Shown here piece after piece: positions 51,101 to 60,215 of a stretch of DNA of 64,000 nt. Every line of letters begins with the position of its first letter. The first letter of the stretch is position 1. Below the pieces are notes generated by a model that made no database searches, had not been told where the DNA came from, and worked only from the letters and a program-made list of their open reading frames with translations. Both the position numbers and the translations under genes were made by a program. The stretch is from assembly GCA_037389465.1 (NCBI GenBank), contig JAZARR010000152.1:682001-746000 (forward strand), written 5' to 3'. The DNA is from Baylisascaris procyonis (taxonomy: Eukaryota > Nematoda > Chromadorea > Rhabditida > Ascarididae).

Positions 51101-54100
51101 ACAGCTTCTAATATTGAAATGTTGCCGTGTTGTAATTACATGATGGCATTGTTTACAATGCAACGAATAACTATGAAGCAATATATCAATGGAGCTCTTA
51201 TCGGCGCTTAAAATTTTGCCTCTTTATGATTGAAATGAGTCGTTTTGCGATGTAAAGGTTTTAATGGCTAAAATTTTGGCAAATTTTTTGATATTACTAT
51301 AATAGTTGTGCATGGCTATATATTTGGCATTTTTTATCTGAAGTGTTACATTTTAGTAAGTGTTTAACATTGATTAAATTTTTTTTTAGCACCTTTGCGT
51401 TATCATAACAAGCTTTTGTGTTATAAATATGCATATGTTAATTTTGGAGCAAAAACTTTGCCTAGTGGTTTTCACTAATTGCTCGAGACGGGAAGTTTTC
51501 ATCAATTATGATAATGAACGTGTAACATTAGCGATAAATTAAGAAGAAAAATTGATCCCAAGTGTGTAGTGCGTTTGTACTATCGCTAAATTTAGTAGTT
51601 GCTATAATATAATATACAACGAGAATTTTTAGTGATGTTTTTTTTTTTTGAATTGCCCGCCTAGTCGAAAATAATTTGCATATCGAATTCAAATTCTCTA
51701 TGCATTATTTAGTCACTTATTTACCATTTGAGGTATTTTATCTGCTTTATTTATCTCCACTTTGTGACGAGATTTTTTTTTTTTAATTCGGTTTTTTTTT
51801 CTCTGAAGTAAAGAATTTTTTTTTTTTGCAATAGCGAAATATATATTTTTTAAAGCGCTTTGCAATTGCGAAATATTAAAGAAGTTTTTGCAAATATAAT
51901 TTAAAGTGGCCATTATAAACGATGGTAAAATGGGTAGTTAGACATTCAAATAAATGCCGAAATTGCGTTGCAAAAAGTGAGCATTCGATTTTAAATGAAC
52001 AAAAGATGAATGTGGCATATGCGTTATACGAATCTCATCGAGCGCAGCAGTAAAGCGCAAAAATTCCCACATAATTTCTAAAATGTTTTATTCGGGAGGG
52101 TTTTTTTTTATTTACCATGCCACTTTTTTTAAAAAATCCATCCTTATTTTTTATTTTCATGTTTCAAATTTATTTTTTCGTTATTGGTTTTATTCGTATC
52201 GTGCGAGGAAGAAATGTATCGATGAACAGCTTATAGAAATAGAAAATAAAAAAGGGGGCGAAATACTGAAGCAGGAATTTTTTTTTATTGAATAAAAACC
52301 AACTCCTTTGGAGGTGGGGAGATGGGAAAAGTAACAAAAGGATGTTGATGGATGGGGAGGGATTCAAAAGAGGGGAAGGGGGGGAGGGTTTGAAGGGATT
52401 TGAGCATGACCAAGGATAAAGGTTAATAAAGAGCTAGAAGGCAAGGAATCGTGTGAGAAAGAGAGATTCTTATAGTGCGCAAAAAAAAGTGTTCGCAGTA
52501 TTAGCTGGCAGTTGCATTCGTCGTATATCATTACGTCGCATTTGTTTGTATGTATCAATCCCATCGGGATGAGTGCAGCAACAAATTTGCTTCATATGTC
52601 ATCTATATTTGCTTCAAGGGAGGAAAAAAATGCACGAATAGAGCACTCGAAAAAACTATCTTTCAAATTTATGCGCCATCTCTCATTCTTGAGGAGATGC
52701 CTATGTACACATATTTATGCATGTTAATAAGTATGGGCTTAATGATGAATGATTACTGTCAGCGCATTGAAGATGGCCTTAAAGGCCGCAGATCGATAGT
52801 GCAACTAGCACTTTTATTTAAGGGGATAAAGGGATTCACAATGTTTGAATTGTTGAGCATTTAAGGATGCATTGAGCTGACTGAAAATCCTTGCAATTTT
52901 TTTTCTTTCATAGAGTTTTTTAACTTTTGAATAAGGCAATTTCTAATCCCTTCTCGTTGTTTTTCCTTGCTGTGTAATGTGCTTTTCATTATTATTTATC
53001 ATAAACTTCTATTTTTTTTCGGTTTTTAAATTTTTAAAAAAGTTTCAAATAATTTATCAACACATCGAGATAAATTGCGCGTATTGAAACACCTAAATAT
53101 TTCCTTATTTAATAATTTGACAGTTTTATATGTAAATTAATAAAATTTTGATCATTTTTTGATAAAATAATCCATTGAATTTGAGCGTTCAATTTGTGGG
53201 AATTTTATCGCTTTAATTTTTGATCTTATTTTTCGACTGCTTATCTTTTTTTTGGTTATTTATTAGTCATCAATTTAATTATATTAGTGAGTATTTCGAT
53301 GCGACATTCAAATTCATTGATTCAACGCTCAATTTGACCTCCTGATCTCAGTTGACCTTAACGCTTAGCTGACCTCTTAACCCCAGCTGACCTCAACCCT
53401 GAATTGACCAAAAGTTTTTAACTTCATGAAATATTGCATCGCCGTCATATACTGATTTGACAGGTTTAAAATGTGCATCAGTCGTTGAGCTCTTCTTTAA
53501 TTTTACTAAAAAGCAAGCAATTGTCTGTATGTTTGTCTGCCTATTTGTCTGTCTGCGTGTCCTTTACGTATGATATCTTTAATTTAACAGACATTCAGTC
53601 TGCTGTGAATAAAATTATCATATGTGTTGATAATTTCAAAAAATTACAGTGATAGTGATAGGTGATAAGCATTGCAGCATGGGCACATATGTATAGATGG
53701 CAAGAAAAAGAGCGTATGGACGAGAATGGAGTTACATTACGTGGGCAATTTGTTGCTGTTGGATTACTCGCGGATGCGGTACATGATGGACAGAACGTTT
53801 GCATTGAGTGGGATATCGCAAATGAAGTTTCTTTTGCACTCATTCGACAGCCCGATCCCGAACAGATTTGCGAAGAAGTTTGGCTATATAATAGGTATTT
53901 ATTAATTTTTATTTTTATTATTTTTTTACCTTTATTTTTACTTACAATTTACTTCATATCTCTCTGCGTTATAGTTGCTTTAGTATCGCTGTGTCGTAAT
54001 CTTTTTTTTTCCAGCGGGTAAGCCATAACCTAGGGGAACAAATTTCGTGATGAAGGAATAGTTGAAGTTTTTGAAAATCTCATAGATTATAGCAGTGAAA

Positions 54101-54926
54101 AGAAAAGAATTTTTCGAAATTTTATATTTTTATGAACTGAAAAGGAATATCCTATACAGTCCATAAATTTAAAGAAGGTCAGATTATTGCCTGAATGGAA
54201 TTTATGACAGATATGAATGATGCAAACGAATGCGTATTCCAAGTTTTTAATGAAAATATTTGGTTAATTATTTTTTTATTAGTCGCCACTCATATAGTTT
54301 ATAGCTAAGTAATTAGCCAATTAGATATGTGAGTCCATTTTTTATAGTGAAATTAAAATTTGAATGGTACTTTCAGTGAGAATCTACTAAAAAAGTCGTG
54401 AATTATGCACTTTAACGGCCAATATTTATCAAAATTCATGAAAAATTTCTAATTCTTTATTTCTTTTTTTTTGATCATCCAATTGCAAATTTCTAATATT
54501 TTCCTCTAATTTTTGAAATATGCAAATTTCTGACTACCTTATATTTTTATTAATAAATAAATAAAGAGGAGTTACGAGAGTTGAATAGTTGAAAATATTA
54601 CGCCGATATGTTTGAAATAAAAAAAGATTTAAACAATTAATATTTTCAGTGGAAATAAGCCATTATTCATCTCAGTGAGTTCATCGTTGAATTCAAATAA
54701 AGCGGAAACGATTCGACGGCTTAGTTCGGGTTATTGCTATCGGGTGCATAAATTTATCGCTCGTAGTATGTTGGCGACGACACGATTGGCACAAAACGAT
54801 CCGGCCAATACGCTCTGCTTTTTGAATATCTCAGTCGGTAAAGGCTGGGGCAACAACTACCATAGGATATATCATACAGACACTCCCTGCCGTTATGAAG
54901 TGATTTTTGTGCCCGATTTTCTATAA
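42952..54926 (+). CDS. Divergent inhibitory SMAD (SMAD6/7-like), whole gene
   Basis: Known role of the family: I-SMADs damp TGF-beta/BMP signalling by competing with receptor SMADs through the MH2 domain. Seen here: eight candidate exons (42906-42959, 44343-44451, 45394-45621, 46670-46783, 48132-48209, 49226-49372, 53678-53894, 54650-54926), about 395 residues plus whatever lies in one unresolved junction. The N terminus MQRLWRLR resembles the RRLWR start of SMAD6/7. MH1 has the zinc ligands Cys51, Cys129, Cys143 and His148, and the I-SMAD-like CCNPY. Where R-SMADs have the DNA-binding beta-hairpin there is an acidic segment. MH2 has EEVWLYN (VWVYN in SMAD7) and KGWGNNYHR (KGWG in all SMADs). 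The protein ends VPDFL*, without the SSxS phosphorylation tail, so it is not an R-SMAD. A divergent co-SMAD remains possible. Nematode tag-68 is the obvious comparison. Introns are 0.7-4.3 kb and repeat-rich. Confidence 0.85.
43068..43200. repeat. Polypyrimidine tract in SMAD-like gene intron 1
   Basis: C/T-only sequence on the coding strand with CCTTTCCCCCTCTC recurring three times. Similar composition to the larger tract in the phosphatase-like gene. Confidence 0.92.
43304..43361. repeat. (TA)n microsatellite in SMAD-like gene intron 1
   Basis: About 28 TA units just after the polypyrimidine tract. Confidence 0.96.
43649..43693. repeat. (TTTA)n microsatellite in SMAD-like gene intron 1
   Basis: About 11 TTTA units. 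Confidence 0.94.
44343..44451 (+). CDS. SMAD-like gene exon 2 (MH1, N-terminal helices)
   Basis: Encodes residues 3-39, a basic stretch DEKRARRRFNRLLRAF followed by DTEDLAAILK. This aligns with the helix of SMAD7 that reads LKERQLELLLQAV. The acceptor is an unusual TTAAAG and the donor is GTTTAT. The exon is preceded in frame by a TAA just inside the intron, so the coding frame must begin at this acceptor. It is GC-rich against its AT-rich flanks. Confidence 0.75.
45030..45102. repeat. (TA)n microsatellite in SMAD-like gene intron 2
   Basis: About 36 TA units, the longest pure dinucleotide run in the window. Confidence 0.97.
45394..45621 (+). CDS. SMAD-like gene exon 3 (MH1 core with acidic insert)
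   Basis: 76 codons, phase 0 at both ends. It opens with AVQTGGRDIKQC, where Cys51 corresponds to the first MH1 zinc ligand (SMAD7: QAVESRGGTRTAC). A segment rich in Glu/Asp (EETP, ETDEEEG) follows at residues 60-80, where DNA-binding SMADs carry the LDGRLQVS hairpin. It closes with MSMPYLCCKLWRWKELQ, matching the conserved LPxxxCxLWRWPDL of MH1. Acceptor ATTAAAG, donor GTTTAT. Composition is clearly coding. Confidence 0.88.
46670..46783 (+). CDS. SMAD-like gene exon 4 (MH1 zinc-binding end)
   Basis: 38 codons in phase with exon 3: VDAALHRLDPLPWCRF ... TVSCCNPYHYALWI. The CCNPYH motif is the hallmark end of the MH1 domain in SMAD6/7 (VCCNPYHF in SMAD6), while R-SMADs have VCVNPYH. Cys129, Cys143 and His148 complete the zinc site with Cys51. 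The exon must stop before the in-frame TAG at 46790; the donor used here is GTTGGT at 46784. The longer + frame over this stretch (46600-46827) is a different, spurious frame. Confidence 0.85.
47880..48047. repeat. Degenerate ~25-bp minisatellite in SMAD-like gene intron
   Basis: TGGTCAGTATCAGAATCTAC-type units recur seven times (TGGTCACTATAAGAATG, TGATCAGTATTAGAATC and others). It ends about 80 bp before the linker exon acceptor, in the intron whose splicing could not be resolved. Confidence 0.85.
48132..48209 (+). CDS. SMAD-like gene linker exon (exon 5 as numbered here)
   Basis: After a T-rich tract and ACAG there is a short open stretch DASGGSEEQSLIGGVNG ending TLPIGDHS, with donor GTGAGT at 48210. 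The exit phase (1) joins exactly to the next exon (T|TT = Phe). Entry needs phase 1, while exon 4 exits in phase 0, so at least one small exon or another splice choice is missing between them. An alternative acceptor three bases downstream (CAGCAG) would remove one codon. The Gly/Ser/Glu composition fits the flexible SMAD linker. Confidence 0.6.
49226..49372 (+). CDS. SMAD-like gene linker exon 6 (Pro/Thr/Ser-rich)
   Basis: Reads ITSDTGFGDELTGTSMANN, then MLPPTRAPPPIPDSS and TPTPLTPNVHSNAS, a typical proline-rich SMAD linker with several Ser/Thr-Pro sites that could be MAPK or CDK targets (inference). Acceptor TTTTTTAG at 49225; donor GTTCGT at 49373. Exit phase 1 supplies the G of an Ala codon completed by the MH2 exon 4.3 kb downstream. 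No PPxY motif for SMURF-type WW domains is visible in the exons found; in SMAD6/7 it lies just after MH1, where this model has its gap. Confidence 0.8.
53335..53411. repeat. Five TGACC(T/A) boxes at 17-18 bp spacing
   Basis: TGACCT at 53335, 53353, 53370 and 53388, and TGACCA at 53405. TGACCT is the complement of the AGGTCA nuclear-receptor half-site. Located in the intron, 270 bp upstream of the first MH2 exon. Either a short minisatellite or a regulatory cluster. Confidence 0.75.
53678..53894 (+). CDS. SMAD-like gene exon 7 (MH2 first half)
   Basis: Starts AWAHMYRWQEKERMDENGV, which lines up with the MH2 opening WCxxAYWExxxRVG. It continues through GQFVAVGLLADAVHDGQ and ends EQICEEVWLYN, like the GVWVYN of SMAD7. 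71 whole codons plus split codons at both ends. Acceptor TTGCAG, donor GTATTT. The coordinates follow from phase agreement with the flanking exons and removal of an upstream unspliced ATG reading. Confidence 0.9.
54650..54926 (+). CDS. SMAD-like gene exon 8 (MH2 second half and stop)
   Basis: Completes AGT (Ser) and reads GNKPLFISVSSSL, IRRLSSGYCYRVHKF, then NISVGKGWGNNYHRIYH and TPCRYEVIFVPDFL before TAA at 54924. The blocks match PIFV.SPTL, VRKVPPGYSIKVFDF and the FxKGWGxxYxRQ...CPCWLE core of SMAD MH2 domains. The usual CW is CR here. There is no SSxS C-tail. Acceptor ATTTTCAG. A CCAG at 54013-54016 followed by GTAAGC is a decoy. AATAAA repeats near 55409 are possible poly(A) signals. Confidence 0.92.
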
Positions 54927-55595
54927 GCTGTTATTATTGTACTGCTCGGCCACGCTCATCCTTATTCGCTAGTTGTTGTTGTTGTTTTTTTTTTTGTTTT
55001 TTTTGATGCCCAAAAATGCAATGGAATGATTACTGATTTCTTTTATTTTCACATTAAGCGTGCATTTTACCGGTCGTTTAATTTTTTTCACCGGTCGGTC
55101 AGTCATTATAAAGTTTTTTTGGGAATCTTGATAATGATTCTTCGTCATCCGCTTATGAGATGGGTTTCGCCCCGTAACGCCGAAATCAGATATTATAAAT
55201 TCAAACGATAAATTCTTTTTTTTTGGTATATAAATAATTTTTCGTTGTGTTTGTTGTATCTATTTCGATTATCGAATTAGTTGAATATTTCGACATGAAA
55301 ATAATACAACGAATTTCTTAGGAATGAAATATTTTCACGAAAAATATATTCAATTAACTTTTTTATGCATAATTATTGTTACTCTAGGAGTAATAATAAT
55401 AATAATAATAAATAAATAAATAAATTCCCTTATTAATTGAGCTTAGGAAGAGCGTGTGCACGAGCGTTATATATGTGTTTACGTGAATGAAGTGTGACGA
55501 GGCCGATCTCGAGCTGCGCTTAACTCTTTCCTAGTCGAAGCTTTCACTTTTCTTCATTTCAATTTACCCGATTTGTCCAGCTTTCGCTCTTTCTT

Positions 55596-55650
55596 TCTTT
55601 CTTTGTCTTTTTGTCTCTCTCTCCCTCTCTCTCTCCCTCTCTCTCTCTCT
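55596..55650. repeat. CT-rich microsatellite
   Basis: CTTT/CTCT units between the SMAD-like and phosphatase-like genes. Confidence 0.9.
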
Positions 55651-56706
55651 TCCTTGTTGGTGGTCTTCATTTTTCTTGTTGTGTTTTTTTTTGGTTTTTT
55701 TTTTTAATTTTTCACGAATAACGACTATTGGCGTTTGATTGCATATGCACGTCAGCATAACTCGATATGAAACAACCTTTCGATGAATTAATAGCATGCA
55801 AAAAAAAAACTTTGAAATGATGATATTTTATTACTTTAGAATATATTTATTTATTAATGCTAAAACATAAGAGATTCCATCTTTATTTTTGAAATATATT
55901 CGAAGGGTTAGTTTCGTTTTGAGTTGATTCAAATATTGTTGAAGAAAAAAATTTATTATTTGAAGAATTTGTAAACTTTTTGCAATCGTTTTTGGGAATT
56001 TTTAAAATGCACAATATTTTTAATATTTTCTCTTTTTTTTGATATATGTTTTATAATGAAAAAGTGGGAGAATTTTTTTTTTTTGGGGGGGGGGGAGAAA
56101 TATTTTTCAAAGAAAAAGATTGAAAGATCGGCTTATTTAACTTTTTTTCATTTCTAATTGAGAGGTGGTTATATTTTGATTGCTTAGCAATGATTAAAAT
56201 CTCTATATAGGTTTTTTTTTTCATTTCGATGTATAAAATGTCAGTTATCTCATTAGTTTTTTTTAAACCTAAGCATTGTATTCATAGTTCAAAGTATTAA
56301 ATATAGTATAATCTCGCATAAAGCTTACTAGGTTTATATTATTTTATTTATAGTCAATTGAAGAATTTTTAAAGAGGAATGAAAATTAACTTGCGTTCGA
56401 AATCTTAAATTTAAAAAAAAAAAATTTATTTTTTTTTAAATGGTTAACTTACACTTTTAGGAAAATGAGCAAAGATTTTTTGAGACGAAGAATTCATTAA
56501 GGAGAGGGATGAGGGAAGAATTGTTTTCTCTTCGTCTAGAAATTTGTGAATTCCATTCGAAACGATGTCTATCCTCGAAATTGCTATGTAATTCAACTGA
56601 AAAAAAAAAGAAACAGTGGTAATTGGAATAAAATTCACATTAAATTGGATTATTTGCTTTAAATGTGCATTGTCAATTTTCGTGAAGGTATTGTATTGCG
56701 ACGGAT

Positions 56707-56724
56707 AAAACCTGACAAGTTTAC

Positions 56725-56813
<89 letters not shown>

Positions 56814-56824
56814 TGCCAAGTTTT
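56707..56824. repeat. (TA)n core flanked by 17-bp inverted arms
   Basis: The left arm AAAACCTGACAAGTTTA and the reverse complement of the right arm (56808-56824) match at 15 of 17 positions, with ~84 bp of mostly (TA)n between them. The whole can extrude as one hairpin. Confidence 0.8.
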
Positions 56825-58898
56825 ATTATTCGCATACAAAAAGGATTTTTATTAAAATTTAATGATATTATATAAGGAAATCAACATTTTAAATTTTCCA
56901 ATGAGAATATGTACAAGTAAGATGGATTGATGTTCAAAAAAGCTTTTCCTATCAAAGTCGTGCTACATTGAAAGGGTTTATTGAAAGTCAATCCCTCTCT
57001 AAATCTTTGTCTCTTTCTCTGTGTTTTTTATTGTTTCTTTATCTCTCTTTCTTTTTTTCTTTCTCTCTTTCTCTCTCTGTTCTCTTGACCGCATTCAAAT
57101 TGCCAGTTTGTTTGTAAGTTTTTGTTGACAAATAGATGAGAGTTATTTATTTCAACGAATTGATGCTATGCAAAATTGAAACGCCAGACATAAAAATTTG
57201 CACCATATTTTAGCGCCTAAGTTTCTAAATTAACGAAAAAATATTCATTTGATTTCCAACTTGAAATTAAACTGAGTGAATTCACCTCAAGTTTAATTGA
57301 ACAAGCATTTATCCTCTTCTTGTGTGTTTTTTTTTTTAATGATTTGAGTTAATTACGAGTTGAATTAATAACCTGAAAATAAAACGCTTCTGATATTAGC
57401 TCCCATGCAGAATTTTAGAAGAATTTCTGCTTTTAATTATTAATAATAATTTTCTTTCTTTTTTTTTCTTCAGGATAAAACTTATGATTGGCGCTAAAAT
57501 TGGTGATTTTTTTTTTTTGAAATTGTAATTTCGAAGACATTTCGTGTCTTATTCATGAACGATGTGACGCTTCATTTCGATTGAATTAATTTTTTTTGTG
57601 GATTTATTTATTTTTTTAAATGTTTTTTTGGTTTTTTTTGTTTCGCTTCGATGGTGATGAAAAACTTTCAAATCTCGTATTGTTCTCGATGTTCAAATCG
57701 TTAATAAATTAATATTTTTTTTAAATTGTTACAGTAAGTGTATTTGATTTGGAGTGTATTATACTCTATAATCACTATCTACACAAAGGAATAATATACT
57801 CTATTCGTGCAAAGAGTTGAAATGTTGAAGTAGAAGTCGAGTGGGGATTATGAAAATTAAAAGAAGAAATTTAATTTTAAAAAAATATTTAGCTGCAAAA
57901 TTTTATACTTGGCTCTTGTAGTCGCCATTTTGAAATTATTGATTGGCATTGCAATTTGAAATTGTAACAGCTCACTTTCACATGCTTTTCTTTTTGATGC
58001 AATATTTATTTAAAATTTTTATGAATTATTCTCTAAAAAAGGTCGTATTATTCTTTTCTATTCTAGGATGCTCGTAAAAAATACGCGATTTTATTTAATT
58101 TTTTATGTGTAACTTTTTAAGAGTTTCTTTTTCTCTTTTTCCTCCCCTCTCCTATCTCTATCTCCCCTTCACCGGCCAGCTTTATTCAGTTGTGCTTTGA
58201 CTGTGAGGTAACTATCGCTAGTCTTTCTCTTATCGATACCAAAATTTAAATGCTCAGAAATATTTCGCAATCTTAGCCCAACACATGGGTAGTATATGTT
58301 TGCATCTAATTTATGCATAAAAAAAAAGATATTATTCAATCATCTAGATGCATTTCTTTAAAAAAAAAAACGGTTTTTCGCCTTAAAAAAATCCATCATT
58401 TTGCACAATTCATATTCTTTTTTTTTATCCCAATTAATTCGTTCTGAGGATATGCGTTGATTTTCAAGATATGTGAACGATGCATATCACTACCTGCGCT
58501 CATTTTCCTCTTTTTTTCGAAGGCATTCCCACCTGAAATGTATTTCTGTTTCACAGTTGTGCGTATTCGAATAATTTTACCGTATTTCTTCAAATATAGC
58601 CTCATTTTGAAAGTATTGTTAGCCGTATAATTTGCATTTCTTCACACGCTCGCCGAAAATTGCAAAAGCTTTGAGACTTTAAGATTTACAAAAGGTGGAT
58701 TATCCTTTTTTAAAGGTTTGGCACCATATCACTACGCGAAGATGTCTGTGTTACATAAGGTAGAGTTAAAAGGTTTCGGTTGCCATTAATTAAATCCAAA
58801 TACGCTGGGATAATTTACTTTGTAATTTTTAAACAGTAAGGTGGCGTGTTTTCAATGAAATTCGAAAAAACTCTATAAGGCGAAAATAATTTTAGTTC

Positions 58899-59070
58899 AG
58901 CTGGTGAACGATATGTGCTTTTTGCATCCCATCTAGTGAACAGCTAGTGAACGATATGTGCTTTTTGCATCCCATCTAGTGAACTTCTAGTAAACGATAT
59001 GCGCTTTTTGTATCCCATCTAGTGAACGGCTAGTGAACGATAATGTGCTTTTTACATCTCATTGAAGTTA
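58899..59070. repeat. 43-bp tandem repeat, four copies
   Basis: GTGAACGATATGTGCTTTTT cores at 58904, 58947, 58990 and 59033, with GCATCCCATCTAGTGAAC between them. In the intergenic interval upstream of the phosphatase-like gene. Confidence 0.93.
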
Positions 59071-60117
59071 TAAACACTATATGTGCATTGATATGTGCTG
59101 TATGTAAATTTTTTTACCATTATCTTTCCCGTAACTTGAATTGATAATTTATAAAATTGATGCGAAGAAATTTGAAACAATATATATATATTTTTTTTGA
59201 AATTTAGCAAATTTTATAAAAATTTTGGCTTGAATAAAATGCAAAGAAGAAAAATTGCATAAATTTGTCACATCGAAATACTTTCACCTAAAAGGTTTTA
59301 GACATTTTAATCGTCAACGTTTTAACCGTTTAGTTGCACCTCTCATAAACAACTTCACTTATCTAAAATTCAGTTATTATATGCATAAATCGTTGAATAC
59401 ATATTAATTGAACATTCGTATGGTAAAAGAATAAATTAAATTTCGTTCATTATGCGATCAATCGTTGAGGGAAAGCGGTTCGACTTTTTTTTTTTCTGCT
59501 GGTACGGTATCTAATCTCTGTCGTTTCGTAGTTAATCAATTGATGAACAGAGGAGTCGTGTGTATATTTTATAAATGTATGTCAGAATTTAGTAGGTAGT
59601 TTTGTGATGTTTTATCGATCGTCGATGTTGGCAGATATTGCCCATGATTTAATTTAATGGGAAAAATGCTGTTTTATTTTATTTTATTTTATTTTTTTAA
59701 AGTTTTAAATAGCAATGTGTAGGTTTTAATTTTGATGACATATTTCTACTTGAGTTGCTATTGTTTGATGACGGTTTTATTGATTCAATCTGCTTATTTG
59801 CTTCATTTAGCCTCGTTTTTGATGAATCCCTTCTCTCCTCCGCCCTTCCCCCACGGCAAGGTTATCTTGGGGTGAGAGATCGAAATCATCAAGAGGTGAA
59901 GTTCTAGTTGGGAATGATTTAATGCTAAAAAAAAAAAATTAGTGAATTACCACCTAACGGGTTGAGTTCAACCCCACTTGTCTTTTTGTATAATATTCGT
60001 TACAGTGATGTTAGCTATATCGTTGTGTATTCCTAATTACCTCCATAGTAAATTAAATGAATCGAATTCATGTCATATATGATAACTTAATAATTATCTA
60101 ATTTTATTCGATCAAAA

Positions 60118-60215
60118 ATGTCAAGAACATCCAACGAGCAAAAGAAGGTAACAATTGGTGAATTACTTGAAAACGACGATACGGATCTCGAAGGTATCAG
60201 TGATGGATCTAGCAA
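60118..60215 (+). CDS. Phosphatase-like gene exon 1
   Basis: ATG at 60118 is the first in-frame Met of an open stretch MSRTSNEQKKVTIGELLE followed by an Asp/Glu/Gly/Ser tail. The donor is a consensus GTAAGT at 60216; read-through would meet TAA at once. Phase 2 joins to exon 2 as Asn. The N terminus is not conserved in the family, so the start is inferred. An additional 5' exon is possible. Confidence 0.7.

Larger units (their letters stand above)
54927..60117. other. Intergenic region between the two genes
   Basis: Holds ACCGGTCG repeats near 55070-55100, AATAAA-type repeats near 55409, a GC-richer patch (55440-55550), CT tracts, the (TA)n palindrome and the 43-bp array. No open frame with a recognisable domain. 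Confidence 0.65.

Noticed and set aside
52512..52864. Two overlapping frames of 71 and 104 codons in the long SMAD-like intron
   Set aside because: No recognisable domain, no good splice sites, and the frames contradict each other; could be revisited with RNA data.
54013..54022. CCAG followed by GTAAGC as a micro-exon in the MH2 region
   Set aside because: Skipping it gives an exact phase join and uninterrupted MH2 homology; including it shifts the frame.
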